From: Canna indica
Taxonomy: Eukaryota > Streptophyta > Magnoliopsida > Zingiberales > Cannaceae
Reading direction: 5' to 3'
Assembly: GCA_034359265.1 (NCBI GenBank)
Contig: CP136896.1
Coordinates: 66,909,501-66,973,500 of the forward strand
Length of the DNA stretch: 64,000 nucleotides
Positions 22,672 through 34,669 of this stretch are shown piece by piece (position 1 is the stretch's first letter; the number at the start of each line of letters is the position of its first letter). The notes under the pieces were generated by a model. That model searched no databases. It saw only the letters and a list, made by a program, of their open reading frames with translations, and was not told the origin of the DNA. Position numbers and translations under genes: made by a program.

Positions 22672-23547
22672 GACACATCACAGTATAATATTTCCAAAAA
22701 TTCCTCAAGGCCGCAAGAACGCCAAAGTCACAAAGCCAACTCTGCTTAAAGCTCGACAAATAGTCCTCCAGACTCCGATCGAGCTTGGGGGATATGGATT
22801 GGACTAGTACTATTGGGTGCGATCAGATTAGACCCAGCAATGCCCTACACTCTTAAACCCAACTCGAGCCAGACCGAATATATAGCTCCACCTAGGGGCT
22901 CGACCCCAGTCATACAAGGACATCCACATCCTTTCTTATCACGAGGGATACATCATTACATGTCTGCTATCTTCGAGGCCAACCTCTGACCTATTCTGAG
23001 CAATATCTCTGCGAGATTGTCGGGCGACGTCATCACCTCCATCTGCAATAAATACATACACAACATGCCTCAAGTAACCTAAGTTTCATTTCATTATCTC
23101 CATCTTGGAGTCCTACTAACTTGAGCTTTAGAGTGTCTCACTACTAAAAAAATAGCTTTTTACGATGGCTCATTTGCGACGGCACATGATGCAGTCGTAG
23201 ATGCGACGGGTCTACGACCGCCGTCCATTGGGGTCGCGGACTGGCCAGGTTTGCGACGGCATTGCGACCACATTGAGTGCCGTCGTAAAATAGCGACGAC
23301 ATTGCGACCGCCTAGAGTGCCGTCGCAATATGGTGACGGTTTGGCGACCATTTGCGACCATCACGTTGCGACCGTTAAGGTAGTCGCAAAATATTATTAA
23401 ATTCCCCGCCAAAATCCTTTTCTTTATTTCCCTTGCTCAACTCGATCTATATCTCTCACTCGTTCTCTCTACCACCGATCGCCGCACACCGATCGTCGCC
23501 CATCGCAAGCAAGCCTCCCCGCTACTCAACTATTCAACCGCTTGTAT

Positions 23548-23550
<3 letters not shown>

Positions 23551-23602
<52 letters not shown>
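23551..23602 (+). repeat. (CT)n microsatellite
   Basis: An almost pure CT run of about 52 bp in the 5' region of CACTA element A. Confidence 0.97.
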
Positions 23603-23608
<6 letters not shown>

Positions 23609-24030
23609 AGCCGACGGCTAAGGTTTATACTTGAAACCTAATTGATTAAGTGATATGTGTGATATGTATTTATCAAATAGAAAAATATTGTTCCTAATTT
23701 ATACTTGAAACCTAATTCATTAAGTGATTGAGAAAGAGTATAAGAAGTTTTTCTAATCTGAAATATGGTTTGTATACCTAGATAAGTAGGGTTGTGAAGT
23801 TCAAGGTGGATTCCAGCAAATGGTACAATGAATTGCTTGGCTACCCTTCATCTTTTACCATTCATGTTACATTTATCATATGAGATACATGACTTCCATT
23901 TATCCCATTCATATCCTTCCATTGGAGTTTCGTTTTTATTCATTCATTGTATTCCATTTTTGCCATCGTGTAACCACATGCTTTATTTTGGTTTAATATA
24001 TAGTGCCATAATCTTATGAGACAAGTGAAG

Positions 24031-26136
24031 ATGTCGGGACTTTCCACGTCCGTCGCAGTGCCGCCGCCACCACTACCACCACCACAACCACCGGCCCCGA
24101 AGGCTCGAGGTCGTCGTAGGCCTCGTGGGCCTAATCGGGGGACTTGTGCACCTTCATTGACCGACCAGTATCAGCGGATATCACTGTACGATCTAAAGTA
24201 AGTATCAAAGTTTATTTTTTAATAATTATTAATTAATTAATTAATTTCTACTTATGTTGTAGATTCGAGCATGACGATGTTGCTCGCAACATCACATCTA
24301 TTATCAAGAGGTTCTTTCTGGAGCCGTGGCGTTCATGGACCCACGTGTCACAACATAATCGAGATTCATTATGGTCCGTGCTCGAGGTACATAGTTTATT
24401 CATTATGATCCAACTTTCTTCCAGCCAATTCTTGTTTTGTTTCTAGTAATCTATTGTGCAATATCTTTAAATGAACAACAATTAATTAGCCTGAAAAATT
24501 GAAAATAAGACAGTTGATGCATTGCCTTCAAGAAATGTAGCATGACAGGAATGATATTCTTCTTCCACTTTGCCACTGTTTCTAAGGCTGACAGATGTGT
24601 TCTTTTTTGTCCTTGTGTAGAGACGGTATTGCTGAATTATTTTTGAGTCATTCACATGATAATAACTGAACTAATTACATTAATTCTACACACAGATTGA
24701 CTTGCAAAAATCTGGAAACAAATTGATATTCACCAAGTCATAGTTGTGATGCCCACAAATTAATGTTTTACTGTCATCATCTCATTAGAACAAGATTGAC
24801 TTTTGGGGTGAACATGATATTTTTGAAGACTTTGATACCAAGAATTCATTCTTGGCAATCAACACATGCTAAGAGAAAAGGAGACTTGGAGCCACTACCT
24901 CCTCCATGTAATTGATATCAATTTCTCTCTAGAGACCGTCAACAAGAGCAACATACTGACTACAAATTGGTCTCAATTAAATTGCTTAGGGATTTGACAT
25001 ATTTCACAATTTTCTAATGATGTTCAATATCTACTTTTTGTGAACTTGTATTAATGTTTTCTTTTTGTAGGCTCGATATACATGGGATCCCGTCATTGAG
25101 GCTCATGTGAAGGATGCTTGGAAAACTTACAATAAGAAACTTTTCAAGGATATCCTTCATCGGGCGCGAGATGACGCGCGCATGAGTATAGGCGGTAATA
25201 GAGATACACCTATGGATGCTCTCAAGGGACACTGGCCAATCTGGATGGAGGTCGACGTATGAGATCGGTTATGCGATATCTGGGCGTCGGAGGGATGTCA
25301 AGGTGCCTCCCGAACGACGCACCAGAATCGGATGACGCTGGTCGAAGGATCCGTCGCTCGACATACCGGTTGGTCCATCCCTTTTATCAGCTACGAGTGT
25401 CGATTGGTAAGTAATTTAGTAACTATTTTTATCATAGAAAAATTAATTATATTTATTTTATTGTAGGGAGCGCTAGATGAGCAGGGGACGCTCATCCTGC
25501 TAATCCTCTAAGGGTCTTCGAGGAGACACATAAATACCAACGTGGTCCTTGTCGAGGTGAGTTCATCAGCAGGAGACCGGAGATGGTACTGGTAAGATAA
25601 TATTTTTTAAAAATTATCTTGTTCTATTATGTATAATTAATTTAATTAATTAATTTACTTTTATTTAAAGGCCACGTATAGTGAGTTGGTGACCCAGCGA
25701 GGAGGTGATCCTGCGCAGCATTTAGCTTGATGCTGACGCATGGATGCAGGTGGCAGGCGTCGGCCACGGTCGTGTATATGACATTGGCACAATAACCCAC
25801 GCACGGGCGTTGTTGCAACCACATGGTGCAGGGCCGTCTGCTTTCACCTCCTCTGTCGCTGGTCCATCAACATCACGTGCGGATCAAGATCGATTAGCGA
25901 CCGTCGAGACTGCTCAGGCACGCCTCAGCACTGACATGACTGCTATGAGAGATACTGTGACGCAGATGGCTCAACATATGACGCAGATGGCTCAGTATAT
26001 GATTTAGATGACCCAGTACTTGACACATATATCTTCTCTCATACCTGGTGCTCCGGCTCCTCCACCTCCCCCATCATACACAGATGTGCTCCCCACACAG
26101 CCCCTCTCCCCGTCGCCTGATGCGCCTGATCATTGA
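24031..26136 (+). pseudogene. tnpA-like gene of CACTA A (plant transposase, Ptta/En/Spm type), decayed
   Basis: Five exons can be traced. Exon 1 is 24031-24199 (MSGLSTSVA, a Pro run, then RGRRRPRGPNRG). Exon 2 is 24263-24386 (FEHDDVARNITSIIKRFFLEPWRSWTHVS). Exon 3 starts at 25071 (ARYTWDPVIEAHVKDAWKTYNKKL). Exon 4 is near 25468-25591 (HPANPLRVFEETHKYQRG). Exon 5 starts at 25671 (VTQRGGDPAQHLA, then VYDIGTITHARALLQP and a polar tail). The layout matches the tnpA-like genes of the CACTA copies at 47118-50540 and 52282-57052. A Trp codon has become TGA at about 25259, exon 4 has a frameshift, and exon 5 has stops. The family protein binds subterminal repeats and assists transposition; this copy cannot. 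Confidence 0.75.
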
Positions 26137-26720
26137 TGTACTTTTTTGATATAATGTAAACATTATTGTTTTGATACAATGTAAATAATATTTTTGATAT
26201 CTATATATTATAATACGCTGTCTTTTGTCTGTATTTTAATTAAATATTGGAACATGAATTAATATATTTTTATTTTTTTTTAAAGAATATATTTGTCTGC
26301 GACGATTTTGCGACCGTAGTTGCTGTCGTAGATGCTCACCACAAGTTCGAGTGAAGCGATTGCAAAAATTGTACGACGACCATTACGACCGCCATATGCG
26401 GTCGCAAAAAACTATGCAACGGCCTTTGCGACGCTAGTTTGCGGTCGCAATATATGCATCTTTGGTGACGGTGATGTGGCGGTCGCGTAGAATCTGCAAC
26501 GAGACTATCTGCGATGGACACTTTGCGACAGCCTCTATCGTCGCAATTGCTCGTCTGCGATGGCTTTGCGACCGCTTTAGCCGTCGCAGATGATGAAGTT
26601 TTTAGTAGTGTCTTTTGTAGGTTCCCCATCGTCGAGTTACACCTAACCAAGAGAGACACCGAGCCGGATCGAACTACTCTGATCCTCAAACGGGAATGAG
26701 GTTATTGTAAAAGGGTCATA

Positions 26721-27790
26721 GTTCAGAGATGATTTTTACTTTTTATCCAAAATTTTTTAAAGCCTATATATGAGTGAACCTAACATCATTCCGTTGGAAC
26801 CGAAAGCGAAAGTGCTAGGTTCATTCTTACTTTAAATTCAATCTTATACTATTTTCAATTTTGATAAAATTAGATTCACTCCCGCCAGAGCTCTACGTAA
26901 TAATTTGAGTTAACTTACATATCCATGTCAACTTTGGTATATATTTTGCTTAATTGTCTAATAAACTAATTATCAGATAACTGTCGGTTAATTAAACACC
27001 CATAGAAGAATAATAAGGGTGGGCCGTTCTATTGACTTCCATTGTCAAGTACTCAAGTAGACAAACTGCCGTCGGATCGGATTCCCATTGCGGATCCAAA
27101 TTGTTACATTGTTCATTGTTGTTCGGTCTCGGATCCTCCGTGAAGTGACATTTCGGCCTTAAGAGTTAAAAGATAAGAGCTCGTGAAAAAGCAAATAGGG
27201 AAAAAGATATTATTGGATTGCTCGTAGGGTTCTTGCGGCTATTTTTGGCGCCCATTTCCCATTCAATGGACGGACGAGCAGATCTTGAGAGAAGAAGCTT
27301 CCCCGAGTTCTTCTCCGCGGTCATCAATCATTTCTCCTGCAAAATCCGCATCTTCGGCGCGTGCGTCTTCTCTCCTTCCCTAGGTTTTGAATCATCTTTC
27401 TCGAGTCATTTTACCCTTCCCCTGTTTCTCTGATTCTTTTTTGATTTGATATAGCGAATTTTTTTCCCCCGGCATGGCGATCTGATTTCTTACTAACCCT
27501 ACAAGACAAGGTTGGTTCATCTTAACATTCTGTTGTTAAGGTTGCATCAACCTCTGTCGATCCTTCTTTCTTTACATTAATTTCTTAAACTGAACCTGTT
27601 CTCTGTTTAGTGTTATCATCTTGTTTATGATGTGAGCCTGTTTTGATTGATGTGCCGCCGATGCTGCACGTATAGATTTTGCTTGTACGTGTGGGAGAGC
27701 AATTTGATGTTGTTCGGAAACCAAACATTTTGGAGTTTGATTTTGGATAGGTAGAAGAGAAAACAAGAACACAACAAAGAGAAGATAAAT
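26721..27790 (+). promoter_or_regulatory. Upstream region and 5' leader of the PERK gene
   Basis: AT-rich intergenic sequence followed from about 27200 by GC-richer, pyrimidine-rich leader-like DNA. An upstream ATG at 27266 opens a short frame (MDGRADLERR...) that ends at 27433; if the leader is transcribed from before this point it would be an upstream ORF. A 5' UTR intron is possible but cannot be fixed. No certain TATA box. Confidence 0.4.
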
Positions 27791-30700
27791 ATGTCAGAAC
27801 CAGCTCCATCCCCTACTATATTTAATCCTATCTTGCCGATTACCGTCACGCCACCTCCGCCAGATTCCAACCAGCCTCCTCCTCCACCGCCGCCATTGCC
27901 ATTGGCACCGCCTCCGGATGACCAAAGTCCACCTCCCCCCGGAAGCCCGGCTGCGCTACCTCCAGCGACGCCGCCATCTTCGAGTTACTTACCGAAAAAT
28001 TCATCAAGTACACCGCCACCGCCGCCATCACCTTCTAACTCAAAAGTATCTCCGCCGCCTAAATCATCACCAGCTACCCCTCCACCATCGCCATTGCCGT
28101 CGCCGCCGCCGCCGCCGCCGCCGCCCACTTCGCCATCTCCTCCGCCGCCTAGTCCATCCTTAAATCCCCCTCCGCCAACCATCTCCCTTCCCCCTCCGCC
28201 AACCATCTCCCCTCCCCCTCCGTCAACCATCTCCCCTCCCCCTCCTTCTCCTCCTCCTCCTCCTTCCCCTCCTCATCCGCCTAAAACACCACTTTCAGTT
28301 CCTCCACCATCAAATGCTGTGCCTACCTCGCCTCCTCCACCTCCTCCGTCAGCCTCACCACCACCTCCATCGGTTCCCTCTCCATCACCTCCATCGGTTC
28401 CCTCTCCACCAATTCAAGTGTCACCACCTCCTAGTGTCCCACCCATAACTCCTTTTTCTCCAGGCAACCAAGGATGGTCATCGCCGACTCCTCCTCCTCC
28501 TCCGCCTGTTATAATAACACCAACTCCTCCAACTCCAACTCCATCTCCACATGCACATTTACCATTACCATCAAGACTTCCTATCCCTCCTCCGGCGAGG
28601 CCTACTCGAAATACTACTCCTTCAGATGCTTCATCAGCTAGCAATATGGCGCAATTTGCACCTTCAAAAACTTCAAGTTCCCAGTCATTGGGCAACTTGT
28701 TACACGAAAATAGAGGTACTCAAGCTGTTACTTTAGTCGGAATAACTGTAGCTGGAGTAGTAGTCGTATTTGTTGCCATTTTCTATATGATATTAAGGAA
28801 GAAGAAGAAAGAAGTCAATGGCTTTGTAGGGCAATACAGGCGATCACCTGGTGAACTCACACTACTAAGTAAGTGGAGTCCTTAATGTTCAACCTTGTTC
28901 TCATTCTTCATTTTTAACTGCAAAAACTTCACATCCAGATGCCATTCCTGGTCCAAATAATGTACTTTCTCCAAACGGGGGAAGCTCATATGGTTGCCAA
29001 GTTAATTCTCCTAATCCAATCGAGCCTACTGGATCCAAGTCGTGGTTTACATATGATGAACTAATGGGTATAACAAGTGGGTTTTCACATGAAAACCATA
29101 TTGGCGAGGGCGGGTTTGGATCTGTATACAAGGGTGTATTACCAGATGGGAGGCAAGTTGCAGTGAAACAACTTAAAATCGGCAGCGGTCAAGGGGACAG
29201 GGAGTTTAAGGCAGAAGTGGAGATCATTAGTCGTGTCCACCATCGCCACCTTGTTTCGCTGGTGGGTTATTGCATAGCTGAACATCACCGGCTGTTGGTA
29301 TATGAGTATGTTTCAAATAAAACTCTGCAGCATCATTTACATGGTAAATTACACTTACCTGTTGTTTTATCGTGTTTGAGGAGATGGTTGCTTAGCCTAA
29401 GATTGACTTAAAGTCCATCTATAACTATTAGGAGAAGGCCTTCCTGTTCTTGAATGGTCAAAAAGAATGAGAATTGCTATAGGCTCCGCTCGTGGAATAG
29501 CATATTTGCACGAAGATTGTAAGTGGCATTTATCTTCACTTGTTTCAATCATCTTAGATAAGAAGTTCACACAGTTCCTTCTTTGTAATTCCTAGGTCAT
29601 CCTCGGATTATACATAGGGATATCAAGTCAGCTAATATACTCTTGGATGATGCTTTTGAAGCTCAGGCAAATTCTTTGATAACTAATGATTAAATTCATT
29701 ATATGTTTAGCTATTCATCATATTTCATCTTCCTTTTGTCTTTTCAATGAAAGAAAGCTCTTAAATTATTTGCCACAAGTATCCTAACATTGTGGCAAAC
29801 CCACAGGTTGCAGATTTTGGACTGGCAAGATTAGCAAATGATGCAAATACACATGTGTCAACTAGAGTTATGGGAACATTTGGGTAAATTGTGTTATTTT
29901 CTGGTTGTTGAAACTTTGATGGATGATAAGCGTACATAACTAATTTTCCTCGTCTCTTTGCTTCCATGCTTTGCTTTGTAGATGTCTTCAGTTAATTTGG
30001 TGTTCTTAGAGTATCTAGAAGAGTTGTTTATCCAATATTTGAACTTTATAGTTTCTTATGTGTTTGGATTATCTATCATACAAATTATATGATTGCGGAA
30101 AACATTTTTGCAAATGAAAAAAGGAATTTATAGATGCTAATTATAGAAAATTGGCATTTCAGCAATTAGAGTAGCTACTATCTTTGTGGGGTGTACCACC
30201 ATAGAAGTTTGAAAGTCATCTCAACAGAGAGATATGCTAATTGCACACTCAGCAGCTTCCACTATACACCTTTTGCTCAGCAGTTCAATATGAAAACTAA
30301 GTTTGAGCCACACATATTGAGCTAAGTAACCATATAATAACATTGAATCCAATTCAATTTACAAGCTTAAGTCATTTAGGTTGTGGGCTAATATCAATAT
30401 ATTATTTTAACCTTTCAATATTTTCCCATCTGAGATTATTATTTTTATCCAACAACTACCTCAACACCACATTGAAATGTACTCAACAAGATGTCATGGT
30501 GAAAGTAGCACAACTTGCGCAAACTTCATATTGTTTGAGCATTTGGAATATACATTATGCATAGCATGAGAACAAAGTTGGCAGTACCCTTTGCAGTGTT
30601 TGCTTGTGTTCTATCGTTTTTGCCTTACTTATACAGATTGCTTTGTGGTATTTGAGGATTTTTTCGGGTTATAACCCAATGGCGATGCTGTTCTAACTTT

Positions 30701-32876
30701 AGGTACTTGGCACCAGAATATGCATCCAGTGGAAAACTAACAGATAGATCTGATGTGTATTCATTTGGAGTTGTGCTTCTAGAACTCATAACTGGGCGAA
30801 AACCTATTGATACATCCCTTCCTTTCGGGGATGAGAGCTTAGTTGAATGGGTATGCACAATTGACCAACTACATTAATATATGTTTTTCTATTGTTTTCT
30901 CCTCATATATTCAGCTTTTGCTTTTGATTTAATATGTTAACTGCCAGGTGAAGATTCATTTCTAAATTTATAGAAGTCAAATTAAGTATTAGGTTGCTGA
31001 ACTTACTAAATTAAATCTTAGCATGAAAACAATGTGGATAAGAATGTGCAGTTGTTCTTCCTGACTTCCAGTATTTAGTAAAAATATATAAAACAAAAGC
31101 ATAAATGATATTGTTCCAATCTCATTTCAGTTTTATTTGAAGGATGATTGTAAATGAGCAATTGATCATGGTGATTATAGTAATATTAGCAAATTCTTCT
31201 TTTTGGGGTATCATATTCTTAAACTGGTGCATACAACAGAATGTGCATTGAAGTAAAATAAATTAGGTTGTAAAGCATGTGCCAGTCTAAGGAAACAGAG
31301 AATATAATGTAGTGGAAAACTGATTCACTGTTGCTCTCATGTCTTTTCGAAACCACATAGTTAAAGCCTTGGTCAGCGAGAAATATTCCTGATTTATTAT
31401 GTGCTTTATTATACTTATTACATGTTGTGTGTAAACATACATTCACAAGCTTCAGTTATCTCTAATGAACTGCTATAGCTAGTACTTCATGTTTGTAAAT
31501 GTCAAGAGACAAGTGTTCCCCAGTCAGTAGACATTCATGCTGTATTAGTCATGAAGAACTTGTTGCTGAATGGTACCCATAAACAGCAGCGCTCTATTTT
31601 CTGAAACTTATTGCTTAAACTCATCTAGTTGTGTTACATCAGTCTTTGCAATTTTTTACTTCTACCTACAGGCCCGACCGCTCTTGATTCGTGCTCTTGA
31701 GACAGGCGAGTATGAAGAACTAGTAGACCCAAAACTTGAGAACAACTTTGGCAAAAATGAGATGCTACGTACGATTGAAGCAGCTGCTGCTTGTGTTCGT
31801 CATTCTGCCCCCAAACGACCGCGAATGTTGCAGGTAAACTTGCGTCATCTTTTGTTATTAAAGCTCACTGAATTCTGCATATTTTGCAGTGCATGATGCA
31901 CAGATGCAGTCATATGTGGAAGTTGTAAATGAAAAATGAGAAAATGCACAATTAATTCAATTAGCATATCCAGTTTCCAAGTAAATATTTGCATAATTGC
32001 TTTAGATAATTAGATTCTTTTTTCAGCTTCTGATATTATATCAAAAACTCAGTCTATAATTCCTTGCTATCATATCTTAATGGTATGACTTCATCACAAA
32101 GGAAAGCATTTAATGTTGAATGATGGAGCAATGTAGGAAGCCTGAAATAGGAAATCCATCAGATAACATTGTAGAAGATATCACGTAGCTTCAGATGTCA
32201 CATTTTTTGGTTTTAATTAATTTCCTACTCTAAACCCACTCCTCATAACTCCATGTTCATATTTAGACATGTGAACACCTGCAAACCATCTTGAAACATT
32301 ATAAACTACCTCTTGGACATGGGTTGACAAATGCAATGTTTCTTAAAACCAGAAATTGGAGAGCACTCTAAAAACATTGGACAAATGATATTGTTAAGAA
32401 ATTCCTCCTTGTAGGAAAGAGTTTAGCCTAGAAACATCGTTCAAACGATTAAAAACAGAGAGGCCTTAAAAAATTGTATGCGCAATGCATGCTCTGCAGT
32501 AAAAATTCAAAATACTAGGCCTGTAAGTAAAAACTTGAAGAAAGGTTGTGGTGAATTATCCTAGAATTCAAGTTTTTCAATCATACAAGTTTGCTACCAA
32601 CCTCCGAACCATCTCACAGATATAGGGTGGAGTTATTTATATTTTTCATTGTTTCAGGTGCTGAGATCACTCGATAGCGATGGAAGCTTATCTGACCTCT
32701 CCAATGGCGTAAAATTTGGTCAGAGCACCATTTACAACTCCGGCCAATACTCCGCTGACATCCAAAAGCTTCGCAGAATGGCGTTCGACAATGACACCTT
32801 CAGCATCGACTACGATGAATCTGGCGATTACGACCGTCGAAGCTCGAGATCAAGATTCAACAGCGGTGAACACTAG
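27791..32876 (+). CDS. Proline-rich extensin-like receptor kinase (PERK family)
   Basis: Eight exons: 27791-28868, 28939-29343, 29432-29518, 29596-29666, 29807-29883, 30703-30850, 31672-31833, 32658-32876. The joined frame is open and gives 748 aa. Residues 1-310 are Pro/Ser-rich with many PPPPSP/SPPPP runs of extensin type, thought to contact the cell wall. No signal peptide is seen, as is usual for PERKs. A transmembrane helix at 312-335 is followed by a basic RKKKK stop-transfer. The kinase domain starts near 408: glycine loop GEGGFGSV (415-422), VAVK with Lys436, HRD with Asp532 ([12 protein letters not shown]), DFG at 550-552, and YLAPEYA at 574-580. It ends with an acidic Ser/Arg-rich tail. 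All kinase catalytic residues are present, so it should be an active Ser/Thr kinase at the plasma membrane. Introns are GT-AG except intron 4, which uses a GC donor (29667). PERKs are linked to wall sensing, wounding and growth; the exact role here is inferred. Confidence 0.95.
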
Positions 32877-33724
32877 GACACGAGGAGGGAAGCAAAACCA
32901 TAACTTGAACCTTCATTTTTGAGTCTGGAGGAACATAAATTTACAACAAGAAGGCCGCCATTGCTGGTTTTTCGAGTACATGATGACAAGGGATGTGGTG
33001 CCAGTTGTCACCCCATAAATTACACAGCAAACAGTCAGCGAACTCAGCAGAGAGAAAGTACGCGCCATTTTGATGTTCCTCTCGGAGAAAGAAAATGACT
33101 AATTTTGAAGGATTAGAGCGCTGAGGCCGGTGTTTGCAATTGTGTTTGGTCCAATCTGTTGTACTTAATATATGCCTTATGATACAGCTGACTTAGATAA
33201 TTTGTATATGTAAATTACATTATTTCCTTGGGGAATCAAGTGAAATCTTTCTACGAGCTTGTCTTTCTTCTCAAGCATCTAATCATTCAAGTTCAGTTTC
33301 AGTGAATATTCCAAGTATAATCAGACTATGAAGTCCTATATATGAGATTAGTTAATATTATATATGATCGCAAATGGACTAAATCATATTACAAAAAACC
33401 AGATTAAATGATGCAACAATATTTTCAAAATCAATCATGTTATATAATCTGTTTGATCTACAACCAATTCCGAACATGTTAGGTTTTGAATTAGAATTTC
33501 ATTGGTCAAGAATAGGCCGAATCTGATCAAACCATACCAAAATCTTTGAATTTGAATGGATTGAATCAGCCTTGCTTGAACATAAATAACACAACCGATT
33601 GAAATCTAATTCTCACTTAAAAAATTGTAGCCCACCTAATAATATGAGAGGAAGGACTGATGAATGATTCGATTGAAAAACAAGAAAGAAAATCCACCAT
33701 TTCAACGGTAGTTGTGGGATTGGG
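32877..33724 (+). other. PERK 3' UTR and downstream intergenic sequence
   Basis: Likely 3' UTR to about 33230, followed by AT-rich sequence without recognisable coding content. No single canonical AATAAA signal stands out. Confidence 0.45.
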
Positions 33725-34420
33725 TAACGAAATTAAATCGGTGTAAACCTATTGTAGATTTCAATACGATGTGTTCGGTACTGTGTCGGGTCCATTTCTA
33801 ACTGGGCACTATTTAAATCGACGTCGACGTCTGCCCATCGCTGCGTCATGTCATTTCCACGCCACGCATCGCCACGGTGGTAGTTAGCGCATCGAACGGC
33901 CGCGATTCTATCTCTTTCCACGTGGGTGCTCGGACGGCTCAAGTTGCGCCAAGTGACGAGGAGCGGGTATCCGGCCGACCCACGGTCCACGGTCACGAAT
34001 CACGATACGTTCGCGCCACCGTTGATCGCGATTCGCGAAGTGTCGCGGCACGAATCTTGGGGCTATGAATTATTAACGGTGCTCGAGCCAAGCCGAGCCG
34101 ATCCGATCCGATCGAATGACTCGATCGAGCCGACTTCGGGCTCGGCACGCCCCTCACGTGGACATGTTGGTGCGCCTTTAGACCTACACCACGTTGTATA
34201 TGGTATATGGACTTGGAAGTATGTTGTTTAAATAGGTGCACGTGAAACACGAATTTGGTTTCGTAGAAAGATATAGGGAGCTTTAATTCTACAATGAATC
34301 TGTCCCCATGATTGAAATCCCAATCATGTAGCTCGTAGGCCGAATGTATGCAAAAAGATAACTTTTTAGATTTTTTTATTCGAAAGTTACCCCCTCGAAT
34401 TAGTACCATTTATCTCCTGT
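33725..34420. other. GC-rich non-coding island
   Basis: A GC-rich stretch (about 33780-34170) with CACGTGG at 33918-33924 and many CG dinucleotides in otherwise AT-rich DNA. Open frames on both strands are short and overlapping with no recognised domain. It resembles a promoter or the remains of a gene 5' end, but no downstream gene is seen before the LINE at 34670. A T run ends at about 34430. Confidence 0.3.
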
Positions 34421-34669
34421 TTTTTTTTTACCAAGCAAAAAAATAAGAATATATTTACTTTATAGAATAAAAAAAATATGACAAAAAATAAATTAATATA
34501 CATTATTTATTTAGTGCATGAATTAAAAAAAAAAAGTATAAAATTAATATTATATTCGATGTATTTCGAAATTAAAAGTTTTATATTTAATCAAATCATA
34601 TTCTATCGTATCCAATGAAGTAAACATATCATAAAATTATATTAACTTAAGATGAAAGGACATGAATAA

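Larger units (their letters stand above)
23139..26610 (+). mobile_element. CACTA (En/Spm) element A, non-autonomous
   Basis: Begins CACTACTAAAAAAATAGC and ends TTTTTAGTAGTG, with 3-bp target duplication TCT (23136-23138 and 26611-26613). Subterminal regions 23160-23390 and 26300-26590 contain many GCGACGGC / GCGACCG motifs in both orientations, the expected binding sites for a TNPA-type protein. It carries only a decayed tnpA-like gene. No TNPD transposase is present, so it depends on a partner for movement. It lies within a gypsy-type LTR. Confidence 0.93.
22786..26720 (+). mobile_element. Ty3/gypsy-type LTR interrupted by a CACTA element
   Basis: The sequence starts TGGGGGATATGGATTGG after a purine stretch. 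It runs to a U5-like stretch ending ACTAACTTGAGCTTTAGAGTG, which continues across the CACTA element as TCTTTTGTAGGTTCCCC. I know this ACTGACTTGAGCGTCGGAGTG...TTTGCAGGTACCCC pattern from the U5 region of plant gypsy-type LTRs. Without the CACTA insertion the LTR would be about 440 bp. A partner LTR was not found in the window and the exact 3' end is uncertain. Confidence 0.5.

Noticed and set aside
27985..28695. Minus-strand glycine-rich frames opposite the PERK proline-rich exon
   Set aside because: Gly-rich frames are the expected antisense of Pro-rich CCN codons; the plus strand encodes the PERK extracellular domain.
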